From: CAYFFO01 sp964342485
GTDB lineage: Bacteria; Chloroflexota; Dehalococcoidia; Lucifugimonadales; CAJWER01
Assembly (NCBI GenBank): GCA_964342485.1
Contig: CAYFFO010000001.1
Location: 69,344 to 133,343 of the forward strand
Direction: 5' to 3'
Length of the DNA stretch: 64,000 nt
In this document: piece after piece, positions 8,688-17,426 of the stretch
Numbering within the stretch: position 1 is the first letter of the stretch
Layout of the letters: each line of letters opens with the position of its first letter
Notes under the pieces: generated by a model
Database searches by the model: none
What the model was told of the DNA's origin: nothing
The model's input: the letters and a program-made list of their open reading frames with translations, nothing else
Program-made: the position numbers and the translations under genes

Positions 8688-10169
8688 ATGAGAATATTTT
8701 TTGATATTAAATTATTTGCAAGGAACTTCGGCCTTCTTGCTATAATCGCTATTATTTTTTTCCTGTCTTCCAGCACAATCTGGTCAGATACCGATCTTCC
8801 CTTTTTGGATTCACACAGTATTAAAAGTGAATTCCCTGCCGGTTTCAGAATTATGGCAACGGCTAGCTCAAATAAATCTGATATTGATTCTATAGCTATT
8901 CGATTAAGAATTGGCCAACAGATCAGGGGTGCTTACGATTATCTTGAAATAGACGTGCAAAAAGGCAAACAGGTAACTGGGGAACTGTTTTGGAGAACTG
9001 ATACCGGAAGTCGATATATCCCACCAGGAACAATTATAACTTACAACTTTGAGATTGAGACCGTCTCCGGAGATCGTGTTGAAACTGAACAACAATCTTT
9101 CATATATTTTGATGCGAGATTTGTTGACGATAAGGGAATATCCCGCTGGGAGGAAGTGTCTGATCTTAATGTTACTGTGGCATATAAAGGACCTGTAAAA
9201 AAACGTGCAGAGGACGTATTGCGAGTAATTAACAAAACCTTGGAAAAAATGCGTCCAGTTATGGGCGATGCAGCCCTTGAAGACCCTATTCGAGTCACCA
9301 TGTATAACAATAGAAAGGAGATGCTTGAAGCACTCCCTCCTAAAAGTCCATCGATAAGTAGAGAACTTATAACCGAGGGACAGGCATTTATTGAATTTGG
9401 CACTCTTCTTGTGTTGGGTGGCGGACGACTTGCATTAGGCACTGCTTCTCATGAAGTTATGCATATAATCGTGCATCGTGCTGGAGACAGTATCTTCCGA
9501 AGAGTGCCTGCTTGGCTAGACGAAGGCCTTGCAGAATATGCCAACGTTGATCCCGGATTCGCTTATGCCATAGCACTTGAATTTGCAATAGAAACTGACC
9601 GACTACTCCCACACGTGTACATGCCCGCGATGCCAGGAAATTCTGAAGATGTGATTATTTTCTACGGACAATCTCAAAGTATCGTTCAATTCATGATAGA
9701 TATGTATGGGACTGAAATGATGCGTAAATTAATGCAGGAATTTAAGAAGGGCACCAATATTGATCAATCTTTGATCAATGTATATGGCTTTGACCGAGCA
9801 AGTCTGGACAATGCATGGAGGGCTGCAATAGGTGCCAAACCTTTAGAGCGTGGACGATCCTCAATAGCTCGACCAACTCCTGTTCCTCAAAACGTTCCTC
9901 TAATGTATAGTTTGACACCCCAAGCCAAGTCAGAACTTATCTCATCAAAAACATCGAACGTTACTGAAATGGATAAAGATTCAGCTAAAGAAACAACAAC
10001 TGTAACAATCAATGATGCTAAAACAGAAACAGCTTCTAGCTCCGAACTTCCAACACCTAATGGCCAATCTGGTAGCTGTTCCGCTCAATTAGGATCTGGC
10101 GCAGATCTCGGTATGGTGGGTTTACTTGTTGGAATTGTGCTATTAAATACAAGAAAACGCAAGCGCTAA
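8688..10169 (+). CDS. Peptidase MA-like surface metallohydrolase
   Basis: A 493-residue exported protein. Residues 1-35 are a signal or anchor segment (two basic residues, then about 18 hydrophobic residues). A beta-rich region follows, then the zinc peptidase core with HEVMH (255-259) and WLDEGLAEYA supplying Glu279/Glu283, the gluzincin arrangement of peptidase MA-like proteins. A Ser/Thr/Pro/Glu-rich linker runs from about 390 to 460. The end is tripartite: a GSCSAQLGSGADLG segment with a single Cys, a hydrophobic stretch, and the basic tail RKRKR. That end looks like MYXO-CTERM/PEP-CTERM-style sorting signals. Substrate unknown. It is the last gene of the rightward run that starts with the glycosyltransferase and meets the ABC permease genes head-on. 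Confidence 0.82.
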   Translation: MRIFFDIKLFARNFGLLAIIAIIFFLSSSTIWSDTDLPFLDSHSIKSEFPAGFRIMATASSNKSDIDSIAIRLRIGQQIRGAYDYLEIDVQKGKQVTGELFWRTDTGSRYIPPGTIITYNFEIETVSGDRVETEQQSFIYFDARFVDDKGISRWEEVSDLNVTVAYKGPVKKRAEDVLRVINKTLEKMRPVMGDAALEDPIRVTMYNNRKEMLEALPPKSPSISRELITEGQAFIEFGTLLVLGGGRLALGTASHEVMHIIVHRAGDSIFRRVPAWLDEGLAEYANVDPGFAYAIALEFAIETDRLLPHVYMPAMPGNSEDVIIFYGQSQSIVQFMIDMYGTEMMRKLMQEFKKGTNIDQSLINVYGFDRASLDNAWRAAIGAKPLERGRSSIARPTPVPQNVPLMYSLTPQAKSELISSKTSNVTEMDKDSAKETTTVTINDAKTETASSSELPTPNGQSGSCSAQLGSGADLGMVGLLVGIVLLNTRKRKR

Positions 10170-10175
10170 CGACAC

Positions 10176-11111
10176 CTATCGAGTCCTCGGATTTAACACG
10201 TCGTTAAGAGCGTCTCCAAGTAAATTCCATGCTAAAATTAGCGTCCATGCAGCCAATCCTGGTGCGAGTAACATCCATGGTTCTTCACGAATTACACTTA
10301 TATGCCCCCCTTGAAGCAGCATTGTGCCAAGGCTTGGGCGCGGTGGTTGAATCCCCAGACCAAGCCAACTTAAGAAAATTTCCGTACCAACATATACACC
10401 CATACCCATGCTCATGCTTACCACAATAGGGGCTATTGCATTGGGCAAAAGATGCCTGAATAATATCCTTGGGGTTGATGCTCCGATCGCTTTTGCTGAC
10501 TCCACATATTGTGTCTCCTTAAGATAGAGAATCTGTCCCCTGACCAATCTAGCCATTCCTATCCACCCGAAGCCCACAAGTGCAATCGATACCACTAAAT
10601 AATCAACGATTCCAATTTTTACAATACCATCAAGAATATCAAACTTATCCTCGAGGACTCTAGCCCAATCAATAATTCTTGGACGGACGGAAGCAGCTAT
10701 TATTATAACTAGAAATATATCTGGAAAAGAGGCAAACACCTCCCCTATCCTCATAATAAAAGTATCTATTTTATTGCCATAGTAACCTGAAACTAACCCA
10801 AGGGTTACGCCAATAATTATCCCTCCTGTCAACATGGCTACCAAAGTAAGAATAACTGTGTTTTGAATACCCCATAAAACCCGAGAGAAAAGGTCTCGTC
10901 CAGTTCTGTCTGTCCCTGCAAAATGAGAATCTGTCCAGAATGATCTTATGCCGTTATCAAGAACCACAGTCGGAGGCTTGCGTATTTCCGAATAGTTTTG
11001 AGCCGTGTATTCGTAAGGAGCTACCCATGCTGCAAATATACCTGAAAAATACAACACTGATAATACTATCAAGCATCCTACCGCTATCTTTTTTTTAGCT
11101 AAACGGGACAA
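10176..11111 (-). CDS. ABC importer permease, DppC/OppC type
   Basis: A 311-residue inner-membrane permease of the peptide/nickel/opine (PepT) ABC family. Features: a long first periplasmic loop after helix 1 with the FAGTDRTGRDLFSRVLWG signature, then the cytoplasmic coupling motif ESAKAIGASTPRILFRHLLP that contacts the ATPase, and the closing segment LSWLGLGIQPPRPSLGTML. About six helices. It follows the DppB-type gene and the binding lipoprotein in the leftward direction, so the three form the membrane and capture parts of one importer. No ATPase gene lies in this window, so energising subunits must be encoded elsewhere or shared. Confidence 0.92.
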   Translation of the reverse strand: MSRLAKKKIAVGCLIVLSVLYFSGIFAAWVAPYEYTAQNYSEIRKPPTVVLDNGIRSFWTDSHFAGTDRTGRDLFSRVLWGIQNTVILTLVAMLTGGIIIGVTLGLVSGYYGNKIDTFIMRIGEVFASFPDIFLVIIIAASVRPRIIDWARVLEDKFDILDGIVKIGIVDYLVVSIALVGFGWIGMARLVRGQILYLKETQYVESAKAIGASTPRILFRHLLPNAIAPIVVSMSMGMGVYVGTEIFLSWLGLGIQPPRPSLGTMLLQGGHISVIREEPWMLLAPGLAAWTLILAWNLLGDALNDVLNPRTR

Positions 11112-11193
11112 AGCCCGTGATAAATGGCCTTTGCGTCGTTTTAATTCTGCATCTGCAACTTCAGTTAGTTGATCGATGTCTTACTTCTCCAAT

Positions 11194-11913
11194 CTACTTA
11201 TACCTAATCCTAGGATCTATGAAAGCATATGCCAAATCAGCCAACAAATTAGCCAACACAAAAGCTGACGCACCAATTAAAGTAATGGCCATAATAACTG
11301 GATAGTCTCTATCAAAAACTGACTCNNNNNNNNNNNNNNNNNNNNNNNNNNNNNNNNNNNNNNNNNNNNNNNNNNNNNNNNNNNNNNNNNNNNNNNNNNN
11401 NNNNNNNNNNNNNNNNNNNNNNNNNACCCAGCTCAGCTTAAGACAAAACAGCCATAATAGAGCAGGCACGCTTACCATAACCGGTATGGACATCAAAACA
11501 AGTGTCACAGTGACCATCATCGGGTCTTCCCAGCTACCTTGCCTATGAGCAATAAAAAAACCCATGGGGATACCTAGACCGACACTGATTGACATAGCTG
11601 CTAATGCAAGTTGTGCAGAAACCCACATTTTTCTTAAGACCAAATCTCGCACAGATTGGCCCCTATATCTCAAGCTTTCTCCAAAATCACCTCTTACAAA
11701 AGACCACACATAATCGCCATATTGAACAAAGAAGGGTCTATTCAATCCCAGGTCTTCACGCATCCTGTCTGCGATTTCAGGATCATAACGATTTCCCATA
11801 ATTACCCTGACTGGATCTCCGGGGCCAAATCGCCCAAGAGAAAAAGTCATTAGGGATGCAGCTAATAAAAGGAACGGTAGCCAAATTATTCGTTTAAGTA
11901 TATAAGCCCACAC
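11194..11913 (-). CDS. ABC importer permease, DppB/OppB type (interrupted by gap)
   Basis: Permease partner of the DppC-type gene. The N-terminal part (MWAYILKRIIWLPFLLLAAS..., then FGPGDPVRVIMGNRYDPE and FVRGDFGESLRYRGQSV) and the C-terminal part (ESVFDRDYPVIMAITLIGAS ... AYAFIDPRIRY) are both typical. The middle, including the coupling EAA loop, is replaced by 100 N. About 162 residues lie before the gap and 43 after it; family members have roughly 310-330, so around 300-370 bp are missing rather than 100. The present continuity of frame across the N run is chance. Confidence 0.88.
   Translation of the reverse strand: MWAYILKRIIWLPFLLLAASLMTFSLGRFGPGDPVRVIMGNRYDPEIADRMREDLGLNRPFFVQYGDYVWSFVRGDFGESLRYRGQSVRDLVLRKMWVSAQLALAAMSISVGLGIPMGFFIAHRQGSWEDPMMVTVTLVLMSIPVMVSVPALLWLFCLKLSWXXXXXXXXXXXXXXXXXXXXXXXXXXXXXXXXXXESVFDRDYPVIMAITLIGASAFVLANLLADLAYAFIDPRIRYK
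11326..11425. other. Assembly gap, 100 N
   Basis: Exactly 100 N inside the DppB-type permease. The flanks share no overlap, and the protein context indicates that about three times this length is missing, so the N count is a placeholder. Confidence 0.95.
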
Positions 11914-11990
11914 TACCGAATATTCCTAATCTGAATGAAATTTAGTTTATAGCTTCTTTTCTATTATTATGTGCCAGGCGGATATTGAGT

Positions 11991-13700
11991 CTACTCCATA
12001 ATAGTAATTTGTTTCAATTTTGGAACCACCATTGGCGTCATAATATATCCGTCTATGTAAGACTTTACCAGCGCATATCGATCACCAGTAAACCACATTG
12101 GTATCCAAGCTGCCTCATTAACAATCATCTGTTCAACTTTATTATAAAGAGCAACTCGTTTAATAATATCTGATTCAACTCTTGCTTCTTCCAATATTGC
12201 ATCGATCTCAGAATTTTTGAAGTCTCCGTGATTTATACTACTTTCTGAATGGAATAGAATATCCAGAAAATCCTGTGGATCAGGGTAGTCTGCTTCCCAA
12301 CCAAGGCCTGCATATGCTTGAAACTTCTTTGCGTCAAGATCTTCCAAATAAGTTGCCCACTCCACTTGCTGAATTTCTACCTCGATTCCTAATTCCTGGT
12401 TCCACATTTCTATAACAACTTCTAAGTCTAATCCGATTGTTCCACCTGTTCCAGGGACGGTTATTATTATCCTTGGGCGTGAGTCAGCTTCTGCATATTT
12501 CGACTCTGAAAGAAGCTTTCTTGCTAATTCAGGATCATGTTTAAGACCAACAATCTCTTTACTATATCCGGGAAATCCAGGTGGCAAAATACCGTACGCT
12601 GGCTGTACAAGAGAAGATAAAACTTCTGTTGCTATAAGCTCTTTATCAATTGCATGGTTTAGTGCCTGTCGAAATTTACTATCGTCGAATGGCGCCATCT
12701 GTGCATTAAACCCTATATATGACACACTAAATCCAGGAGGAGCTATGACCAATTCTTTATTCAACGGTTCGTTAGGATCAAGTATCCTTTCAAGGTCAAA
12801 TAACCCCACTCCTGTTATATCAATCTCGTCGTTCTCATACATAGCCATCGCCTGGCCTCCTGCCAGATTCAAAACAACCGTATCTACTCCTGCTTTCTCT
12901 CGATAATAATTTTCGTTCCTTTCAAGAATTATTCGCTCTCCAATTCTGTATTCTGCCAAACTAAAAGGACCTGTTCCAACCGGGTTATCTATCCACCAGC
13001 TCTTACCACCAGACTCAACTACCGATTTGTCCACAACATAGGCAGTCGGATATGTCAATTTTGCCAGAAAATATGCCTTTGGAGCATCGATAGTTACCTG
13101 TAATGTTAGATCATCGATCACTTTCAGTCCCGTTATTTCTTGAGCCTTTCCGTCGATAAATTCCTGCGCTCCCGAAATATCATTAAGATATGTGTCAGCA
13201 ACAGGAGATGCCGTTTTAGGATTTGCTGCCCTTTCAATAGACCATTTAAAGTCATTTGCAGTCACTTTATTGCCATTATGAAACTGTACATCCTGCCGCA
13301 ACTTGAATGTATAGATTTTTCCATCCTCTATCGTCCAGCTTTCCGCAATATCTGGTACCAATTTAAGTTCAGTGTCTAGTGCAACAAGCCCGCTAAATAT
13401 CTCTACCACTACACCTGCCGATGTTGTGTCTCCTGTCAAATGAGGATCTAGTGTTGGAGGATCGGACCATAACCGTCGAAAAACTCCGCTGGCTAACGGT
13501 TCTGTGATTTGGATTTTCTCTGTTCCTACCTTTTCTTCCGATAGGCTTTTAGGCACTTGTGGAGACGAATCTATAGATGTCGCTACCGATGAAGGTAGAG
13601 TTTGCGTAGGCTCTCCTAATTCTTCCGAAGTACCTCCGCATGCCAAGATTAAAACAGTTAATATTGATACGAAGCTAATCCACAATTTATTATTTACCAT
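11991..13700 (-). CDS. Peptide/oligosaccharide ABC substrate-binding lipoprotein
   Basis: A 569-residue family 5 solute-binding protein. The N-terminus MVNNKLWISFVSILTVLILAC is a lipoprotein signal with the lipidated Cys at position 21, followed by a Ser/Glu-rich linker. The mature part has RRLWSDPPTLDPHLTGDT near the start and the family stretch LRQDVQFHNGNKVTANDFKW. It captures the ligand outside the membrane and hands it to the two permeases downstream. The ligand could be a peptide, opine, nickel or sugar. The start at 13700 has TGAGG 9 nt upstream; the frame could open at a TTG at 13715. Confidence 0.9.
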   Translation of the reverse strand: MVNNKLWISFVSILTVLILACGGTSEELGEPTQTLPSSVATSIDSSPQVPKSLSEEKVGTEKIQITEPLASGVFRRLWSDPPTLDPHLTGDTTSAGVVVEIFSGLVALDTELKLVPDIAESWTIEDGKIYTFKLRQDVQFHNGNKVTANDFKWSIERAANPKTASPVADTYLNDISGAQEFIDGKAQEITGLKVIDDLTLQVTIDAPKAYFLAKLTYPTAYVVDKSVVESGGKSWWIDNPVGTGPFSLAEYRIGERIILERNENYYREKAGVDTVVLNLAGGQAMAMYENDEIDITGVGLFDLERILDPNEPLNKELVIAPPGFSVSYIGFNAQMAPFDDSKFRQALNHAIDKELIATEVLSSLVQPAYGILPPGFPGYSKEIVGLKHDPELARKLLSESKYAEADSRPRIIITVPGTGGTIGLDLEVVIEMWNQELGIEVEIQQVEWATYLEDLDAKKFQAYAGLGWEADYPDPQDFLDILFHSESSINHGDFKNSEIDAILEEARVESDIIKRVALYNKVEQMIVNEAAWIPMWFTGDRYALVKSYIDGYIMTPMVVPKLKQITIME

Positions 13701-13766
13701 ATCTAGAAACCTCAAATATTCTTACTTTTTATTTATTTCAATCAAAATCAGGTTAACAAAGTTGTT

Positions 13767-14883
13767 TCAAACCTTAGATGTTGTGTTTTCCCCAATCGAC
13801 TGAGTTAGAAATTCGTTAATAAACCCCTGAATATCTCCATCCAAAACCCTTGCAGCATCTGATGTCTCATAGTCTGTCCTGTGATCCTTGACCATTTTAT
13901 AGGGGTGAAGAACGTAACTTCGAATCTGGTTACCCCATTCAGCAGCAATATGATCCCCTTTCAATTTTGCGACTTCTTTCGATTTGATATCAGCTTCTCG
14001 TTCTGCTAGTCTTGCTGTCAAAATTCTCATAGCTATAGTCTTGTTTTGATATTGAGACCTTTCATTCTGACAACTAACCCGTATACCAGTAGGTTGGTGT
14101 GTGATTCTCACAGCAGTAGAATTCTTTTGAACGCTTTGTCCGCCTGCTCCGCCTGCCTTAAATACCTCTATTTTTAAGTCCGCAGGGTCTATCGATACAT
14201 CAACTCCCATTTCAACTTCTGGAAGCACTTCCACAAGCGCAAATGAGGTGTGTCTCGCATGATCTGCGTCAAATGGCGAAATTCTTACCATGCGGTGAAC
14301 ACCTCGTTCAGACCTAAGATAACCGTATGAAAAATCTCCTGACACCTGCAATACTGCACTTTTAACGCCTGCTTCTTCACCCGGAGACATGTCCAAAACA
14401 TCTCCTTTCAATCCATTTCTCTCAGCCCATCGAAGAAACATTCGAATCAGCATACGAACCCAATCTTGTGATTCTGTCCCTCCAGCTCCTGCATGTATAG
14501 CCAATATTGCATTATTTTTATCGTGTTGGCCCGACAATGCCATTTTAAATTCTTTACCGTCTATTTCTTTTGAAAGATCTTTAACCTCTTTAAGTATGGT
14601 ATTTATGACTGGCTCGTCATTTTCTTCTATAGCGAGTTCTGTTAACTCGCTTAAAGATTTAACTTCGTTTTCGATTCTGGCCCAATCATCTATTTCGGAT
14701 GTCAAATCCGCTAATTGTTTCATCTTTGCTCTGGCTTTGGCGGCATCATCCCAGAATTCAGGGAGCAAAGATTCTTTTTCAAGTAAAGTAGAAAAGTTTT
14801 TTTTCCCTGTAATGTCAAAGACGCACCATTAAATCAGCTACTCGCTGATGTATTTGTAAGACGGCTGAGTTTAATTCATTCAT
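13767..14883 (-). CDS. prfB: Peptide chain release factor 2, with +1 programmed frameshift
   Basis: RF2 ends translation at UGA and UAA. The frame starts at the ATG at 14883, runs 22 codons to CTT and meets an in-frame TGA followed by C (14814-14820). Slipping +1 on CTT continues as LDITGKKNFS and then the main frame, giving about 371 residues, the usual RF2 length. The RF2 anticodon-mimic SPF is at about 192-194 (RISPFDADH) and the peptidyl-hydrolysis GGQ at about 237-239 (GGAGGQSV). Reading only the downstream frame gives an apparent TTG start at 14768 and a protein missing its N-terminus. The frameshift makes synthesis depend on RF2 itself: low RF2 lets the ribosome pause at UGA and slip. 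Confidence 0.96.
14814..14820 (-). promoter_or_regulatory. prfB programmed +1 frameshift site CTT TGA C
   Basis: The exact heptanucleotide known from bacterial prfB genes. GGTG, a match to part of the Shine-Dalgarno consensus, ends 3 nt before CTT, the spacing at which an internal site promotes slippage, though it is weaker than the run of Gs in Escherichia coli. Confidence 0.93.
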
Positions 14884-15038
14884 GATTAACGGTCTTCCAC
14901 CTTTTCTTATTATCTAATAATTAGAACGGATCAAATTCCATTTAAGTTAGTATCTATTCTAATAGCATTATACATTTCATTAGACATCAAATCCTAATTA
15001 CTAAAAATGAGATTAGAATAATAAAGGTCGTGTGATCC

Positions 15039-15068
15039 TTGGAAAATATTGTTGATATCCGATATAAT
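15039..15068 (+). promoter_or_regulatory. Putative sigma-70 promoter of rpsU
   Basis: A -35 TTGGAA at 15039-15044 and a perfect -10 TATAAT at 15063-15068, 18 bp apart, end 50 bp before the rpsU start codon. This is the strongest consensus promoter seen in the window. Confidence 0.6.
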
Positions 15069-15118
15069 GAATATTCTATAATTTCGTTTATATTAAATTG
15101 TCAGGGAGGATGATAGCT

Positions 15119-15310
15119 TTGACCTTTGTCACAATCAGAGAAGGTGAAGATGGGGAGCAGCTTTTAAAGCGCTTCCAGACCTCTATGCAACGATCTGGAA
15201 TCTTGCGTGAACTTAGAAACCGTAGATTCTTTCGTTCCAAAGGAGAACAAACCCGCATGGATAAAGCTCGTAGTCTTAGGCGGCTACGAAGAAAGCGCCC
15301 GGTTCGATAA
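15119..15310 (+). CDS. rpsU: 30S ribosomal protein bS21
   Basis: A small, very basic protein (63 aa) of the ribosomal small subunit. The pattern 'V.IREGE..E.LLKRF...M.RSGIL.ELR.RRFF' followed by an Arg/Lys-rich tail is typical of bS21, which sits near the mRNA exit platform and helps initiation. I place the start at the TTG at 15119 because GGAGG lies 9 nt upstream. The in-frame ATG a few codons earlier directly abuts that GGAGG and would have no usable spacing. The gene stands alone, diverging from prfB and converging on the inositol phosphatase gene. Confidence 0.9.
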   Translation: MTFVTIREGEDGEQLLKRFQTSMQRSGILRELRNRRFFRSKGEQTRMDKARSLRRLRRKRPVR

Positions 15311-15350
15311 ATTACAACAGTTCGCCTGTGAAACAGTTGTACAGGGCGGG

Positions 15351-16187
15351 CTATTCACAGTTTAATTGCCTACCCGTTGGTCTTCTCCAAGAAGTTCCTG
15401 CTGTAAGATCCATAAATTCCTTATGCAAAATTTTGTTTGAGGCGACAATGCCGTCGCTGTATAATCCTGCTGCTGCCCCTTGACGATCTGTTATTATTCC
15501 GCCGGCTTCTTCCAGCATCAAAATTCCAGAAACTTGATCCCAAGGTGCAAGTTTATGGTGAAAATAAAGATCTATTAAGCCTGCAGCTGCATATGATATC
15601 CCTAATGCAGCTGAACCCATTATCCTAGCGGTTTGCATGCCTGGCCAGATCTTGCTAATTATATCTAGCCCATTTGATGCTCCCTGATTGTCATAACTCA
15701 TGTCCATTCCTATTATGCACTCTTCAATCATTTCTCTATTAGAAACAGAGGCTGAATTGCCATTCATGTAAAACCCTTTGCCTTTCTGTGCCTCAAACAT
15801 ATCTTTGGCAATTGGATCGTAGTTAACACCAGCCAGCACTTCTCCATCAAAAACCAGGCCAATTACTGTCGAAAAAACAGGAATTCCAGATGCATAATTC
15901 CGGGTTCCATCTAATGGGTCTACTATCCATGTGAATCCTCTGTTATTTTCATTTCCAGATGATTCCTCTCCTAACATTTCCATATCTGGATATTCTTTTC
16001 CCAAAAAATCGAATACCGCTTTCTCGACCATTAAGTCTACATCTGTGACAATATTTCCTCTTCCTTTGTAGACCACTTTTAGCGTGGACCTATATCTATC
16101 GATAAGAATTTCTCCTGCCATTAAGGCAGCTTCTCTAGCTACAGTCAAAACATCCTTGCCTGAAGAGCTGGTAGGAATTTCTATCAC
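15351..16187 (-). CDS. Inositol monophosphatase family protein
   Basis: A 278-residue metal-dependent sugar or inositol phosphatase. Metal ligands are visible in order: Glu in MLGEESSG, the DPLDGTRNY box (WIVDPLDGTRNYASGIPVF), and the C-terminal APWDQVSGILMLEEAGG. These match the Li+-sensitive inositol monophosphatase fold, which hydrolyses inositol-1-phosphate, although the same motifs occur in fructose-bisphosphatase and CysQ-type PAP phosphatases. The start is a GTG at 16187. It precedes nothing obvious in its own operon, since the dehydratase gene upstream ends 34 bp away and reads the same way. A role in inositol lipid supply is possible, given the CDP-alcohol transferase at 7995. Confidence 0.87.
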   Translation of the reverse strand: MIEIPTSSSGKDVLTVAREAALMAGEILIDRYRSTLKVVYKGRGNIVTDVDLMVEKAVFDFLGKEYPDMEMLGEESSGNENNRGFTWIVDPLDGTRNYASGIPVFSTVIGLVFDGEVLAGVNYDPIAKDMFEAQKGKGFYMNGNSASVSNREMIEECIIGMDMSYDNQGASNGLDIISKIWPGMQTARIMGSAALGISYAAAGLIDLYFHHKLAPWDQVSGILMLEEAGGIITDRQGAAAGLYSDGIVASNKILHKEFMDLTAGTSWRRPTGRQLNCE

Positions 16188-16221
16188 TAACCAATACCGT
16201 CCTTATTCAATGATTTGTTAA

Positions 16222-17367
16222 TCAATAATTTGTGTATGATCCATCTTTCTTGTGTAGATGTGTAGCTTCCCAAAATTCTATTGTTTCAGTAGCTGCTTCT
16301 TCGTTGAATTCAACACCCAAGCCAGGCGCTGTTGGCAATGGAAAATGTGTACCTTTAATTTTTGGCTGTTCTGGGAACATTTCTGGGCCAAAAACCAAAT
16401 CCTTACTACGCTCCTCCAACCAGGCATAGTTTGGTACGGCCGCTGCAAAGTGTAGATTCGCTGCTGTGCTAATTGGTCCGAGGGGATTATGCGGCATCAT
16501 GTCAATATAATGTGCCTCACACCAACCAGCAACTTTCATTGCCTCTGTAAATCCACCTACGTTGCAAATATCGATTCTCGCAAAATTAACAATTCCCTCC
16601 TCAATATATGGCATAAATTGCCACTTACTCGAAAATTCTTCCCCAATTGCAAAAGGCACATCTGTGAGCATTCGAAGCGCTTTATATGAACCAGGTGATT
16701 CGTCACGAATTGGTTCTTCGATAAAATCTAGTGTGCCAGAAGGCATTTTCTGGCAAAACGATGCTGCTTCCGCTACGCTAAGTCTGTGATGATACTCTAA
16801 TCCAAGAACAGGACCGTCACCTACTTTTTCACGAATCTTTCTCATCCATTCTGAGGTTAGTGCTATTGATTCCCGAGGTTCAAAAAGACTCTCGTCACCA
16901 TGTGTCTCAGGCTCACCAAAAGTGAACCGTATGGCTGGCCATCCTTCTGACACCAATCGTGAGGCATCATCTAAGATATCTGGCCCCATGCCAACATGAG
17001 AGGTTGTAAAACACGGAATCCAATCACGGTTAGTGCCACCAAGAATTTGATAAACAGGCACACCGAGACTTCGTGCCACAATATCATGAAGAGCCAAGTC
17101 AATTGCTGATATAGCAGCTGTTAAAACCCTTCCCCCCTCAAAATATTGACTCCGATACATTTCTTGCCAAAGTGCACTTATGCGTCGTGGGTCTTGTCCA
17201 ATAATGAACTGTCTATAGTGTTCTATAGCTCCTTTTACAGCCAGTTCTCTTCCAACCAACCCAGACTCACCCCATCCATGCAGGCCAACATCCGTTTCTA
17301 TTTTCACAATCATGAGATTTCGGACTGACCCTCTGGCGATCATTGGCCTGACGTCTGTGATTTTCAT
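16222..17367 (-). CDS. Mandelate racemase/muconate lactonizing-type dehydratase
   Basis: A 381-residue enolase-superfamily enzyme: capping domain 1-120, TIM barrel after. Such enzymes abstract the proton alpha to a carboxylate, commonly to dehydrate a sugar acid. Metal ligands on successive strands would be in GLEYHHRLS, DFIEEPIRDES and IGEEFSSKW; a catalytic His is likely in MPHNPLGPIS. This layout is that of galactonate-dehydratase-like members, except that the first ligand, normally Asp in 'DFHGR', is Glu here. The start at 17367 follows AGGAAGGAG at 6 nt. The Fe-alcohol dehydrogenase gene lies just upstream, so both may act on one hydroxy-acid pathway. Exact substrate unknown. Confidence 0.88.
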   Translation of the reverse strand: MKITDVRPMIARGSVRNLMIVKIETDVGLHGWGESGLVGRELAVKGAIEHYRQFIIGQDPRRISALWQEMYRSQYFEGGRVLTAAISAIDLALHDIVARSLGVPVYQILGGTNRDWIPCFTTSHVGMGPDILDDASRLVSEGWPAIRFTFGEPETHGDESLFEPRESIALTSEWMRKIREKVGDGPVLGLEYHHRLSVAEAASFCQKMPSGTLDFIEEPIRDESPGSYKALRMLTDVPFAIGEEFSSKWQFMPYIEEGIVNFARIDICNVGGFTEAMKVAGWCEAHYIDMMPHNPLGPISTAANLHFAAAVPNYAWLEERSKDLVFGPEMFPEQPKIKGTHFPLPTAPGLGVEFNEEAATETIEFWEATHLHKKDGSYTNY

Positions 17368-17426
17368 CGCGTACTCCTTCCTAAACAATGTCTGATTAAA
17401 GATTCATTGGCCTATCACAGGCCTAA

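Noticed and set aside
13767..14768. prfB starting at the TTG at 14768
   Set aside because: This form lacks the N-terminal 38 residues. The frameshift site upstream explains the missing part and gives normal RF2 length.
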